From NCBI RefSeq assembly GCF_030518795.1, contig NZ_CP130427.1, forward strand, positions 1,364,001 through 1,428,000: DNA of 64,000 nucleotides. The letters are read 5' to 3'. Shown piece after piece: positions 17,527 to 26,617 of the stretch. The position numbers were made by a program, and so were the translations under genes. The stretch comes from Micromonospora sp. NBRC 110009. GTDB taxonomy: Bacteria; Actinomycetota; Actinomycetes; Mycobacteriales; Micromonosporaceae. The stretch's first letter is position 1. Each line of letters begins with the position of its first letter. Under the pieces are notes generated by a model. The model did not search any database. It saw only the letters and a list, made by a program, of their open reading frames with translations, and was not told where the DNA came from.

Positions 17527-17532
17527 TAACGT
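17527..17532 (+). promoter_or_regulatory. -10 hexamer, leaderless start of thiolase gene
   Basis: TAACGT ends 6 nt before ATG 17539. Confidence 0.6.
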
Positions 17533-17538
17533 TGGTTC

Positions 17539-18801
17539 ATGCCGATTGAGTCGCCGCGCGACGCCGTCATCGTCGCCACCGCCCGGTCCCCCATCGGCCG
17601 GGCGTTCAAGGGTTCCCTGCGGGACGTCCGCCCGGACGACCTCGCCGCCACCATCGTCCAGGCCGCGCTCGACAAGGTCCCCGCGCTCGACCCCACCACG
17701 ATCGACGACCTCTACCTGGGCTGCGGGCTGCCCGGCGGTGAGCAGGGCTTCAACATGGCCCGGGTGGTCGCCACCCTGCTCGGCCTGGACGGCCTGCCCG
17801 GCGCCACGCTGACCCGCTACTGCGCCTCCTCGCTGCAGACCAGCCGGATGGCGATGCACGCGATCAAGGCCGGCGAGGGTGACGTCTTCATCTCCGCCGG
17901 CGTCGAGACCGTCTCCCGGTACGCCCGGGGCAACTCGGACACCCTGCCGCCGGAGGCGCAGGCGCTGGTCGGCGGCGGCTGGGAGAACCCGCGCTTCGCC
18001 GAGGCCCGCGCCCGCTCCACGGCCCGCGCCCAGGGCGGCGCCGAGGTGTGGACCGACCCGCGCGCGGACGGCCGGCTCCCCGACATCTACCTCACGATGG
18101 GGCAGACCGCGGAGAACCTCGCCCAGGTCTACGACATCACCCGCGAGGACATGGACGCGTTCGGCGTCCGCAGCCAGAACCTGGCCGAGAAGGCCATCGC
18201 GGACGGCTTCTGGGCTCGCGAGATCACCCCGGTGACCACGCCCGACGGCACCGTGGTCAGCGCCGACGACGGGCCGCGCCCGGGGGTCACCCTGGCGGCC
18301 GTCGCCGGCCTGAAGCCGGTCTTCCGCCCGGACGGTCGGATCACCGCCGGCAACTGCTGCCCGCTCAACGACGGCGCCGCCGCGGTGGTCATCATGAGCG
18401 CCCAGCGCGCCCGCGACCTCGCCCTCACCCCGCTCGCCCGGATCGTCTCCACCGGCGTCACCGCGCTGTCGCCGGAGATCATGGGCCTGGGCCCGGTCGA
18501 GGCGTCGAAGCAGGCCCTCAAGCGGGCCGGCATGACCATCGACGACGTCGACCTGGTCGAGATCAACGAGGCGTTCGCCGCCCAGGTGATCCCGTCCTAC
18601 CGGCAGCTCGGCATCCCCGAGGAGAAGCTGAACGTGATGGGCGGCGCGATCGCCGTCGGCCACCCGTTCGGCATGACCGGCGCCCGGATCACCGGCACCC
18701 TGCTCAACGCCCTGGAGTGGCACGACAAGACCATCGGTCTGGAGACCATGTGCGTCGGCGGCGGCCAGGGCATGGCCATGGTGCTCGAGCGCCTGAACTG
18801 A
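17539..18801 (+). CDS. Acetyl-CoA C-acyltransferase (thiolase)
   Basis: 420 residues. The acylated nucleophile Cys95 is in [14 protein letters not shown] and [16 protein letters not shown] (His) and CVGGGQGMA (second active-site Cys) complete the thiolase signature. It cleaves 3-ketoacyl-CoA in beta-oxidation or joins two acetyl-CoA units; sequence alone cannot decide between degradative (FadA-like) and biosynthetic. Single gene with its own leaderless promoter; cytosolic. Confidence 0.92.
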   Translation: MPIESPRDAVIVATARSPIGRAFKGSLRDVRPDDLAATIVQAALDKVPALDPTTIDDLYLGCGLPGGEQGFNMARVVATLLGLDGLPGATLTRYCASSLQTSRMAMHAIKAGEGDVFISAGVETVSRYARGNSDTLPPEAQALVGGGWENPRFAEARARSTARAQGGAEVWTDPRADGRLPDIYLTMGQTAENLAQVYDITREDMDAFGVRSQNLAEKAIADGFWAREITPVTTPDGTVVSADDGPRPGVTLAAVAGLKPVFRPDGRITAGNCCPLNDGAAAVVIMSAQRARDLALTPLARIVSTGVTALSPEIMGLGPVEASKQALKRAGMTIDDVDLVEINEAFAAQVIPSYRQLGIPEEKLNVMGGAIAVGHPFGMTGARITGTLLNALEWHDKTIGLETMCVGGGQGMAMVLERLN

Positions 18802-18841
18802 AGTCGATTCGCCGGGGATCCGGCCGGGTACCGGAGGCGCC

Positions 18842-20323
18842 ATGGCGACGCTGGTGGAGCGGGAACGCAAGTACTCCGGTGACGCGGAATTCCGGCTGCC
18901 CGACCTGACGGGGTGCGGTGGCGTCGCGACCATGTCCGACGCCACCACCCTCGACCTGGACGCGGTCTACCTGGACACCGCCGACCTGCGGCTGGCCCGC
19001 AGCGGCTTCGCGCTGCGCCGGCGGACCGGGGGGCACGACGCGGGCTGGCACCTCAAGGTCGGGGCGGCCGGTGGTGCCCGGACCGAGTACCAGTTCCCGG
19101 CCGCGCCGGACGAGGTCGACCCGCCCCCGCAGCTGGTCACGCTCTTCCGGGCGGCGTCCCGGGGTGGGACGGTCGCCCCGGCCGCGCGGATCGTCACCCG
19201 CCGCCGGGAACGCCGCCTGCTCGACGGCGCCGGCCGCCCGCTGGCCGAGGTCGCCGAGGACAGCGTCGAGGCGCAGGACCTGGTCAGCGGCGAACGGCAG
19301 GCGTGGCACGAGATCGAGGTCGAGCTGGTCGACGGCGACGAGGCCCTGCTCGACGCGGTGGAGGCCCGGCTCCGCGAGGCCGGCGCGCGCCCGGTGCCGG
19401 TGTCGAAGTCGCATCGCGCCCTCGGCACCCGGCTCGCCGCCGCCCGTTCGGCAGCGCCCGATCCGGGGGTGGCGCCGGTCCTCGACTACGCGACCGCCCA
19501 GCGGGACGTGCTGATCGCGAACCATCCGGGGGCGTGGAGCGGCGACGAGGAGGCAGTGCACGACGTGCGGGTCGCCGTCCGCCGGCTCCGCTCCACCCTG
19601 CGTACCTTCCGGGGGCTGTGGGACCGGCGGGAGAGCGAGTCGCTGCGGGCGGAGCTGCGCTGGCTGGGCGGGCAGCTCGGGCCGGTCCGGGACAGCCAGG
19701 TGATGGCCGCCCGGCTCGCCGGGGCCGTCCGCGCCGAGCCGGACGAGCTGGTGCTCGGGCCGGTCGCGGCGCGGATCGCCGAGCGGTTCGCCGCCGACCT
19801 GGCCGTCGCCCTCGCCGAGCTGCGCACGGCGCTCGACTCCGACCGGTACGCCGACCTGCTGCGCCGGCTCGACGCGCTGCTGGAAGGCCCGACGGCCCGG
19901 ACGGTGGATGCCCGCTGGGTGGCCCGCCGGGTGCGCCGGGCGGTGACCCGCGCGGACGACCGGCTGGACCGGGCGCTGGCCGGCGCGACCGACGACGCGG
20001 CGCTGCACGAGGCCCGGAAGGCGCACAAGCGGGCCCGGTACGCGGTGGAGGTGCGTGAGCCGGCCGCCGGGCGGCCCGCCGCCCGGCTGGTGACGCGGCT
20101 CAAGGAGCTCCAGGACTTCCTCGGCGCCCACCAGGACTCGGTGGTGACCCGGGACGTGCTGCGCCGGCAGGCGCTACGGGCGTTCGCCGACGGCGAGAAC
20201 GCCTTCACCTACGGGGTGCTGCACGCCCGGCAGGCCGCGGCGGCCGACCGGGACCTGCCAGGCCTGCTCCGGGCGCGGGACCGGGTCCGGCAGCGGAAGG
20301 TCCGGCGCTGGCTGGCGGAGTGA
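18842..20323 (+). CDS. CYTH and CHAD domain protein
   Basis: 493 residues. The CYTH domain begins at once with the E-x-E-x-K motif (Glu6, Glu8, Lys10 in ERERK) and runs to about 195. A CHAD helical domain follows (about 210-480) with conserved basic/histidine-rich helices ([29 protein letters not shown]). CYTH domains act on triphosphates; CHAD domains bind polyphosphate. A polyphosphate-granule or tripolyphosphatase role is likely. A GGAGGC ribosome-binding site is only 2 nt from the ATG, which is tight. Confidence 0.9.
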   Translation: MATLVERERKYSGDAEFRLPDLTGCGGVATMSDATTLDLDAVYLDTADLRLARSGFALRRRTGGHDAGWHLKVGAAGGARTEYQFPAAPDEVDPPPQLVTLFRAASRGGTVAPAARIVTRRRERRLLDGAGRPLAEVAEDSVEAQDLVSGERQAWHEIEVELVDGDEALLDAVEARLREAGARPVPVSKSHRALGTRLAAARSAAPDPGVAPVLDYATAQRDVLIANHPGAWSGDEEAVHDVRVAVRRLRSTLRTFRGLWDRRESESLRAELRWLGGQLGPVRDSQVMAARLAGAVRAEPDELVLGPVAARIAERFAADLAVALAELRTALDSDRYADLLRRLDALLEGPTARTVDARWVARRVRRAVTRADDRLDRALAGATDDAALHEARKAHKRARYAVEVREPAAGRPAARLVTRLKELQDFLGAHQDSVVTRDVLRRQALRAFADGENAFTYGVLHARQAAAADRDLPGLLRARDRVRQRKVRRWLAE

Positions 20324-20328
20324 GGCGA

Positions 20329-20649
20329 TCAGAGGGCGGAGCGGGTCTTGGCCACCGCGCCGGCCGCCTCGGCCAGCACCGGCCCCGGCGGACCGGCCGC
20401 CACCAGGTCGGCGGCGACCACCCGGAGCTGATCGGGCAGGACCAGGTCGTTGCCGAGCCGGGGTACGTCCCGGCGCGGCTCGCCCTCCGCGTCCGCCGCC
20501 AGGTTGGCGATCTCCTGCACCAGCTTGTGCACCAGGTCGGCGCGGGACACGTTGCCGCCCTCGGCCTGCGCCGACCAGCGCGGCTGCGTCCAGTGCCCCA
20601 CCTGACGGACCAGCAGTTCCACCGCCCGGTCCAGTTCCGCTGCGCTCAT
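20329..20649 (-). CDS. Conserved-looking small protein, function unknown
   Basis: 106 residues, starting MSAAELDRAVELLVRQVGHW at ATG 20649. Largely helical and acidic, no signal peptide or membrane segment, no motif I recognise. Stop codon 6 bp from that of the convergent CYTH/CHAD gene. It lies 17 bp downstream of the start of a Bax-inhibitor-1 gene's upstream neighbour on the other side, so it may have its own promoter. Function not assigned. Confidence 0.6.
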   Translation of the reverse strand: MSAAELDRAVELLVRQVGHWTQPRWSAQAEGGNVSRADLVHKLVQEIANLAADAEGEPRRDVPRLGNDLVLPDQLRVVAADLVAAGPPGPVLAEAAGAVAKTRSAL

Positions 20650-20666
20650 CCCGGCCGAGTCTACGG

Positions 20667-21425
20667 TCAGCGGCGGACGTAGCTGAGCAGGCGGAGGATC
20701 TGCCAGTACAGGAAGATCAACCCGACCAGCAGCCCGAACGCGCAGTACCAGGCGTACCGGCGGGGCAGGCCGGCGCGGGCGGACCGCTCGACCAGGTCGA
20801 AGTCGAGGATGAAGCTCAACGCCCCGGCGATGATCGCCACCCCCGAGAAGAGGTACGGCAGCCAGCCGACCTGGGCGGTCAGGTTGTAGACCTCCAGCCC
20901 CTGCCGCCCGGTGAGCAGGTAGGCGACCAGGTTGACCAGGCCGAGCGCGACGATCCCGAGGAGCGTGCCGAGCACCAGCCGGGCCAGCCGCGGGGTGGCC
21001 CGGACCACCCGGGCCCGGTAGAGCAGCGCCATGCCGAGGAAGACGCCGAAGGTGCCGATCACCGCCTGGGCGACGATCCCCGGGTAGACCAGCTCGAAGG
21101 CCCGGCTCGCCACGCCGAGCAGCAGCCCCTGGAGCACCGCGTACGCGGCGATCACCGCCGGGTTGGTGACCTGCTTCAGCGAGATGAACAGCACCAGCGC
21201 GAGGCTGGCCAGGGCGCTGCCGGCGAGCGCCGCCGAGATCCAGACCGCCTGCGGGACGACCACCCAGGCGACCGCCGCCGTGACCCCGGTGAGCAGCAGC
21301 AGGCCCACCGTCCGGCTGACCACGTCGGCCACGGTCATCGCCTCGACCGCCCCGACACCCAGCACCTGGCGTTCGGTCCGGCCCACGTCGTCCAGCCGGT
21401 CCAGCACCGGGTTGGCACTGCGCAC
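20667..21425 (-). CDS. Bax inhibitor-1/YccA family membrane protein
   Basis: 252 residues from GTG 21425. Seven hydrophobic segments between about 30 and 245, with the family's YxxLQGLLLGVASRAFE and VRATPRLARLV stretches. Starts SANPVLDRL, nearly the same as its paralogue at 21554 (SNPVLSRL). BI-1 family proteins are inner-membrane, often pH-dependent calcium-leak channels; the bacterial role is unclear. It lies 3' of the paralogue, with a hairpin between them. Confidence 0.9.
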   Translation of the reverse strand: MRSANPVLDRLDDVGRTERQVLGVGAVEAMTVADVVSRTVGLLLLTGVTAAVAWVVVPQAVWISAALAGSALASLALVLFISLKQVTNPAVIAAYAVLQGLLLGVASRAFELVYPGIVAQAVIGTFGVFLGMALLYRARVVRATPRLARLVLGTLLGIVALGLVNLVAYLLTGRQGLEVYNLTAQVGWLPYLFSGVAIIAGALSFILDFDLVERSARAGLPRRYAWYCAFGLLVGLIFLYWQILRLLSYVRR

Positions 21426-21495
21426 CGTGACCTCCTCGCCGACGTACCCCGGCCTTCACTCTGCCCCGCGGGGCGCGGCGGCGGCGGGAAAACGA

Positions 21496-21533
21496 CGACG
21501 CCCGCCGGCCGCGGTCGCGGCGGGCGGGCGTCG
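21496..21533. terminator. Hairpin between the two Bax-inhibitor-1 genes
   Basis: Arms 21496-21506 and 21523-21533 pair perfectly over 11 bp; a further GC-rich loop can fold. It follows the minus-strand gene ending at 21554. Confidence 0.6.
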
Positions 21534-21553
21534 GGGGTCGACGGGCGGGAACG

Positions 21554-22390
21554 TCAGTCGTCGCCCTGGAAGTAGCTGAGCAGGCGCAGAATCTCAAAGT
21601 AGAGCCAGACCAGGCCGACCACGATGCCGAAAGCGGCGGTCCAGGAGTAGCGCTGCGGGAGCCCCATCCGGACGCCGTCCTCGATCTGGGCGAAGTTGAG
21701 CACGAAGCTCAACGCCGCGACCACGATGCAGACCAGGCTGAACACGATGGCCAGCTTGCTGCCGTCGCGCAGGTGGGTGTTGACGCCGAACAGCGCCAGC
21801 ATCAGGTTGATCAGCATGACCGCGAAGAGGCCACCGATGACCGCGATCATGATCCGGGTGAACTTCGGGGTGGCCCGGATGACCCGCGCCTTGTAGAGCA
21901 TCGCCATCAGGAAGAAGACGCCGAAGGTCGCCACCGTTGCCTGGAGCACGATGCCGTCGTAGAACGACTCGAACGCCTTGCTGACCATGCCGACGAGGAC
22001 GCCCTCGACGATCGAGTACGTCACCACCAGTGCCGGGTTGGCCACCCGGGAGAACGAGATGATCAGGCCGAGCACCAGCGTCACGACGATGGCGCCCATC
22101 AAGGCGACACCGACCAGGGCGTCCGGAACGAGCACCCAGGCGGCCGCGGCGAAGATGCCAACGATGCCGAGCAGCATGACCGTCTTGACGACCACGTCGT
22201 CCAGAGTCATCGGGGTCACGGCGGGCGGGGCCGCCGGGTAACCGGGGCCGGCCGGGTACTGCTGCGGGTAGGGCTGGTACTGCTGTGGATATCCGGGCTG
22301 ACCGTACGGCCCGGGCTGGGCGTACCCGGCCGCCCGCTCCCGCGCGGCCGCCTGACCGAGCCGGGAGAGCACCGGGTTCGAGGTCTTCAC
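21554..22390 (-). CDS. Bax inhibitor-1/YccA family membrane protein with Pro/Tyr/Gln-rich head
   Basis: 278 residues from GTG 22390. The first ~65 residues are a low-complexity cytosolic head rich in Gly, Tyr, Pro and Gln (GYPQQYQPYPQQYPAG); then seven membrane segments with YSIVEGVLVGMVSKAFES and VIRATPKFTRIMI. Paralogue of the gene at 20667, which lacks the head. Function as for the paralogue; the head could mediate protein contacts. Confidence 0.9.
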   Translation of the reverse strand: MKTSNPVLSRLGQAAARERAAGYAQPGPYGQPGYPQQYQPYPQQYPAGPGYPAAPPAVTPMTLDDVVVKTVMLLGIVGIFAAAAWVLVPDALVGVALMGAIVVTLVLGLIISFSRVANPALVVTYSIVEGVLVGMVSKAFESFYDGIVLQATVATFGVFFLMAMLYKARVIRATPKFTRIMIAVIGGLFAVMLINLMLALFGVNTHLRDGSKLAIVFSLVCIVVAALSFVLNFAQIEDGVRMGLPQRYSWTAAFGIVVGLVWLYFEILRLLSYFQGDD

Positions 22391-22496
22391 TTCTCAGGCC
22401 TCCCTCAGAGGTCGATGCACGTGAACGTGCCGCCTCCAGGGTAAACGGCACCGGCACCCCCGCGCCGGGAGTGAAGCTGTGGGAAAGCTGAGAGTC

Positions 22497-22580
22497 TGGT
22501 GCCCGGGGCGGGGGTCGAACCCGCACGCCTTGCGGCAGCCGCTTTTAAGGCGGCCGTGTCTGCCGTTCCACCACCCGGGC
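22497..22580 (-). tRNA. bldA: tRNA-Leu (anticodon TAA), bldA type
   Basis: 84 nt including encoded CCA. Read on the minus strand: 7-bp acceptor stem GCCCGGG/CCCGGGC, D-arm, anticodon stem GCCGC/GCGGC with loop CTTAAAA, a long class II variable arm (TGCCGCAAGGCG), and a T-arm with GTTCGACC. The anticodon TAA decodes the leucine codon UUA. In actinomycetes this is the rare tRNA whose Streptomyces counterpart, bldA, gates development and secondary metabolism. It is flanked by a Bax-inhibitor gene and a divergent membrane-protein gene. Confidence 0.96.
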
Positions 22581-22670
22581 GGGTGACACCGACACGCCGG
22601 CACGCGGCGGTGCATGTCCCACCGTAGTGGGTGCCCGGCGACCGGGCGTACCCCGTGGGGGCCCCGCCGT

Positions 22671-22676
22671 TATGGT
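22671..22676 (+). promoter_or_regulatory. -10 hexamer, leaderless start of membrane protein gene
   Basis: TATGGT ends 7 nt before GTG 22684. It overlaps the alternative ATG at 22672, and so argues for the GTG as the true start. Confidence 0.55.
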
Positions 22677-22683
22677 CGAGGCC

Positions 22684-24516
22684 GTGACCAGCGCCGCCCC
22701 CACCGCCCCCGGGCCCGACCCGGACCAGGCCGTCCTCCTCGAGCCGGCGGTCGTCCGTCCGACCCGGACGGCCCGTCTGCTGGCCACCGTCGTCCGCCAC
22801 CGCGCGGACCTGCTCGCCGCGCTGCTCTTCGCGCTGCTGGCCGGTTGGCTGACCCACGGGTTGTGGCCCGCCCCCGGCCAGCGGGTGCTCGCCCTCAACC
22901 CGGCGGACCAGACCCTCTACGAGTGGTTCCTGGCCGTCGACTCGCGCGCCGTGCTCGGCGACTTCAGCCTGCTCACCGACCGGCTGAACGCGCCGGACGG
23001 GGTCAACCTGATGGCCAACACGACGGTGATCGCGCTCGGCGTGCTGCTCGCCCCGGTCACCGTGGCGTTCGGGGCCCCGGTCAGCTTCGCCCTGCTTGCC
23101 GCCGGCAACCTGGCCGGCACGGCGGTCGCCTGGTATCTGCTGCTCACCCGGACGCTGCGGACCCGCCGGCTCGCCGCCGGGCTGGGCGCCGCGCTCTGCG
23201 GCTTCGGCCCCGGCATGGTCTCGCAGAGCAACGCCCACCTGCACATGACCGCCCAGTGGCTGGTCCCGGTGATCGTCTGGCTGGTGGTCCGGCTGCTCCG
23301 GGCCGCCGACCCGGCCGGCCGCCCGGACGGGCCGGACCGCCGCCGGCTGGTCACCTCGGCGGTGGGGCTGGCCGCGGCGGTCACCGTGCAGGTCTTCATC
23401 GGCGAGGAGGTGCTCTTCCTCACCGCCGTCACCCTGCTGGTGATGACCGTCGCGTACGGCCTGGCCGACCGGGCACTGCTGCGGCGGGCGCTGCCGGCGT
23501 TCGCCGGCGGGCTGCTGACCGCCGCCGGCCTGGCGCTGCTCGTGCTGGCGTACCCGCTGTGGCACCAGTTCGCTGGCCCGCAGGGCGTCGCCGACGGGAT
23601 GTTCAGCCCCGACTACTTCTCCGCCGACCTGACGGGTTGGTCGACGCTCTCGCCGCTCTCCGTGCTGGGCAGCGACGCCGCGGCCCGGCTGACCACCGGG
23701 CCGGCCGAGTTCAACACCTTCCTCGGCTGGCCGCTGCTGCTGGTCACCGCCGCCTGCGCGGTCTGGCTGGGTCGCCGGCCGCTGGTCATCGCCTGCGCCA
23801 CCGGGGCACTGGTGATGGCCGTGCTGTCGCTCGGCCCCGAGGTGGTCGTCTCCGGCGAGCGGACCGCGCTGCCCGCCCCGTACGCGCTGCTGGCCGGGCT
23901 GCCGGTGGTGGACGGCGCGCTGCCGATGCGGTTCGGGCTGGCCGTGCTGCCGCTGGCCGGCACGGTGCTGGCCCTGGCCGTGCACCGGGCGCTGGGCGAA
24001 CGCGGGTCGGCCCGCCGGCTGGTCCCGCTGGCGGTGGGCGCGGCCCTGCTCAGCGTCTTTCCCGCCCCGCTGCCCACCACCGACCGGCCGCCGCTGCCCG
24101 AGTTCATCACCGCCGGTCACTGGCGGCAGTGCGTACGCCCCGGCGGGGTGCTGGTGCCGGTGCCGACGGCCACCCCGAAGGACCCCTGGCCGATGCGCTG
24201 GGGCACCGCCGCCGACGCGGCGTTCGGCATGCCGGAGGGCTTCTTCATCGGCCCGTACGGCAAGAACGGCTCGGCGGTCATGGGCACCTACAAGCAGCCC
24301 ACGTCGGCGCTGCTGGCCGACGTGGCCAAGCGTGGCGTGCCACCGGCGATCGGGGACGAGCAGCGCCGGCAGGCCGCCCGGGACATCGGCTTCTGGGGCG
24401 CCTCCTGCGTGGCGCTGACCGACGACGCCCCGCACGCGGAGACCCTGCGGCGGACCCTGGAGCAGCTCTTCGGCCCCGGCACCCGGGTCGCCGACGCCTG
24501 GACCTGGCGGTTCTGA
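22684..24516 (+). CDS. Large polytopic membrane protein, possible GT-C glycosyltransferase
   Basis: 610 residues from GTG 22684. About 10-11 hydrophobic segments fill residues 35-450 (LLAALLFALLAGWLTHGLW; LLLVTAACAVWL), followed by a soluble C-terminal domain of ~150 residues. An acidic pair, Asp-Tyr-Phe-Ser-Ala-Asp, lies in an outer loop. The architecture resembles membrane glycosyltransferases of the GT-C class or YfhO-like proteins, but I see no diagnostic motif, so the function is a guess. Single gene; a terminator follows. Confidence 0.75.
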   Translation: MTSAAPTAPGPDPDQAVLLEPAVVRPTRTARLLATVVRHRADLLAALLFALLAGWLTHGLWPAPGQRVLALNPADQTLYEWFLAVDSRAVLGDFSLLTDRLNAPDGVNLMANTTVIALGVLLAPVTVAFGAPVSFALLAAGNLAGTAVAWYLLLTRTLRTRRLAAGLGAALCGFGPGMVSQSNAHLHMTAQWLVPVIVWLVVRLLRAADPAGRPDGPDRRRLVTSAVGLAAAVTVQVFIGEEVLFLTAVTLLVMTVAYGLADRALLRRALPAFAGGLLTAAGLALLVLAYPLWHQFAGPQGVADGMFSPDYFSADLTGWSTLSPLSVLGSDAAARLTTGPAEFNTFLGWPLLLVTAACAVWLGRRPLVIACATGALVMAVLSLGPEVVVSGERTALPAPYALLAGLPVVDGALPMRFGLAVLPLAGTVLALAVHRALGERGSARRLVPLAVGAALLSVFPAPLPTTDRPPLPEFITAGHWRQCVRPGGVLVPVPTATPKDPWPMRWGTAADAAFGMPEGFFIGPYGKNGSAVMGTYKQPTSALLADVAKRGVPPAIGDEQRRQAARDIGFWGASCVALTDDAPHAETLRRTLEQLFGPGTRVADAWTWRF

Positions 24517-24567
24517 CCGCACCTGCCTGAGACCACCGGGCCGACGAGCCGGGTCGGGCCGGACACG

Positions 24568-24601
24568 GAAAGGGCCCCTCCCGTCCGGGAAGGGCCCTTT
24601 C
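24568..24601. terminator. Bidirectional terminator between convergent genes
   Basis: A perfect 10-bp outer stem (24568-24577 with 24592-24601) ending in an A3/T3 run, with an inner CCCG/CGGG extension. It is shared by the membrane-protein gene and ndh. Confidence 0.85.
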
Positions 24602-24610
24602 TCGGCGAAC

Positions 24611-25942
24611 TCAGCGGCGCGCCGCGCCGACCGGGGCGGACGCCTCGGCGAACTCCTCGCGCGGGTCGTGCAGCTGGCCCAGCGCGACCACCTCACGCTT
24701 GAGGAAGAACGCCAGCGTCCAGTCGACCACGACCCGGACCTTCCGGTTGAAGGACGGGATCCGCGACATGTGGTAGGTGCGGTGCATGAACCAGGCCGGC
24801 CAGCCCGTCATCTTCACGCCGTAGACCTGCGCCACGCCCTTGTGCAGGCCGAGGCTGGCCACGCTGCCCGCGTGCTTGTGCTTGTAGTTGACCGGCTCGC
24901 GCCCGCGGATCACGTTCGCGATGTTGTCGGCCATCCGGGCGGCCTGCCGGACCGCGTGCTGCGCGCTCGGCGAGCAGAAGTTGCCCGGCTCCTTGGTCAG
25001 GTCCGGCACGGCGGCGCAGTCGCCGGCGCTCCAGGCACCTTCGACCACCTCGTCGCCATCCACGATCTGGAGGGTGGGCAGGCAGGTGACCCGGCGCCGC
25101 TCGTCGCGCGGGAAGTCGGTGGCATCCAGCATCGGCGACGGCTTGACGCCCGCGGTCCAGACGATGGTGTCGGCGGGGAAGCTGTCCCCGTCGGAGAGCT
25201 TCACAACGCCGTCGACGCAGGACTCCAGCCGGGTGTCCAGACGGATGTCCATGTTCCGCTTGAGCAGCTGCTGCACCGTGTAGGCGCCCATGTCCCGATC
25301 GACCTCGGGCAGCACCCGCTGGGTGGCCTCGACCAGAACCCAGCGCATGTCCTCCGGCTTGAGCTCCGGGTAGTAGCGCAGCGCGTCCCGGGCCATGTCC
25401 TCCATCTCGGCCAGCGCCTCGATGCCGGCGTAGCCGCCGCCGACGAAGACGAAGGTGAGCGCGCGCCGGCGGACCTCCGGGTCGGTCGTGGCGGCCGCCA
25501 CGTCGAGCTGGTCCAGCACGTGGTTGCGCAGGAAGATGGCCTCACCGATGGTCTTGAACCCGATGCCGTGCTCGTGCAGGCCCGGGATCGGCAGCGTGCG
25601 GGAGACCGACCCGGGGGCGACCACGACGTGGTCGTACTGCACCTCGCGGATCGGGCCGCTGATCGGCTGCACGAGGGCGGTCCTGCGGTCGTGGTCGATC
25701 CGGGTGACCGTGCCGGCCAGGACGGTGCACTTGCGCAACTCCCGTCGCAGCGGCACCACGGCGTGCCGGGGCGAGATGTTGCCCGCCGAAGCCTCCGGGA
25801 GGAACGGCTGGTACGTCATGTGCGGCTGCGGGTCGACGACGATGACCTCGGCCTCACGGGAGCTCAGCTTCTTGGACAGGCGCAGAGCGGCGTACAGGCC
25901 GACGTGCCCGGCACCCACGACAAGGATCCGCTTCGGATTCAC
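24611..25942 (-). CDS. ndh: Type II NADH dehydrogenase
   Basis: 443 residues from GTG 25942. N-terminal FAD Rossmann fold VVGAGHVGLYAALRL; second dinucleotide fold VFVGGGYAGIEALAEM (about 166-181); FAD motif ending AGDCAAVPDL. The C-terminal ~60 residues are amphipathic and hydrophobic (YHMSRIPSFNRKVRVVVDW) and would anchor it to the membrane. It passes electrons from NADH to menaquinone without pumping protons. Length fits NDH-2. Single gene. Confidence 0.9.
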   Translation of the reverse strand: MNPKRILVVGAGHVGLYAALRLSKKLSSREAEVIVVDPQPHMTYQPFLPEASAGNISPRHAVVPLRRELRKCTVLAGTVTRIDHDRRTALVQPISGPIREVQYDHVVVAPGSVSRTLPIPGLHEHGIGFKTIGEAIFLRNHVLDQLDVAAATTDPEVRRRALTFVFVGGGYAGIEALAEMEDMARDALRYYPELKPEDMRWVLVEATQRVLPEVDRDMGAYTVQQLLKRNMDIRLDTRLESCVDGVVKLSDGDSFPADTIVWTAGVKPSPMLDATDFPRDERRRVTCLPTLQIVDGDEVVEGAWSAGDCAAVPDLTKEPGNFCSPSAQHAVRQAARMADNIANVIRGREPVNYKHKHAGSVASLGLHKGVAQVYGVKMTGWPAWFMHRTYHMSRIPSFNRKVRVVVDWTLAFFLKREVVALGQLHDPREEFAEASAPVGAARR

Positions 25943-26044
25943 GTCATCTATCTTTCCCCGGGCGGCTCGGCTAATCCCGATCGAGACCCCGTTCTGTGAC
26001 GGAGCACAACCGCTGTGACCTGCGCAACGTCCCCGACGGTCCCG

Positions 26045-26617
26045 CTATCTGCGACGCAGCAGCCAGCCCAGCAGGGCGCTGAGCCCGACCGCCACGAGCA
26101 GGCCGACCACCGTCACCGCCTGGAAGCCCCGGTCGCCGCCGACCCCACCGAGCCCGGCCAGCACGACGCCGACCACCGCGCTCGTCAGCACCACCCCGCC
26201 GGCCCGGGTCAGCCAGCGGACCACCAGGTCCGGATCGACCACCGCATCGAACGGCAGCAGCGCGGCGAGCGCGCAGAGGGTGTGCGCCAGATAGAGCAGG
26301 GTCGCCACGGCGAGCAGCCGCCACAGCGCCGGCGGCCGGTCGAACCCGACCGTGGCCAGCAGCCAGCCGCCGACCGTGACGAGCGCCGCGAAGGTCGGCC
26401 AGAACCGGCGCGGCCCGGCCGCCGGCAGCACCGCCACCACGGTCAGGGCCAGCAACGACCGCGGGGCGAGGGCCTCCGCCGGGTAGGCGACCAGGAAGCC
26501 GACCAGCACGGTGAGGAAGATGCCGGTGCGGATCAGCAGCGGGGCAAGGCTGATCCGGTTGACCAGGAACCGCGCCGCCCGGATCCGCTCGTGCAGCCCT
26601 TCCACCAACTCGTTCAT
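26045..26617 (-). CDS. Small integral membrane protein, last gene of the DUF58/MoxR operon
   Basis: 190 residues from ATG 26617, which overlaps the stop of the DUF58 gene (ATGA). After a helical start (MNELVEGLHERIRAARFL) there are about six hydrophobic segments and an Arg-rich end (LLRRR). I do not recognise a family. Its tight coupling places it in the same process as the MoxR ATPase and DUF58 protein, perhaps as membrane partner. Confidence 0.8.
   Translation of the reverse strand: MNELVEGLHERIRAARFLVNRISLAPLLIRTGIFLTVLVGFLVAYPAEALAPRSLLALTVVAVLPAAGPRRFWPTFAALVTVGGWLLATVGFDRPPALWRLLAVATLLYLAHTLCALAALLPFDAVVDPDLVVRWLTRAGGVVLTSAVVGVVLAGLGGVGGDRGFQAVTVVGLLVAVGLSALLGWLLRRR

Noticed and set aside
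22405..24696. Long minus-strand open frame covering the tRNA and the membrane-protein gene
   Set aside because: It runs through a tRNA gene and opposes a gene with clear membrane segments.
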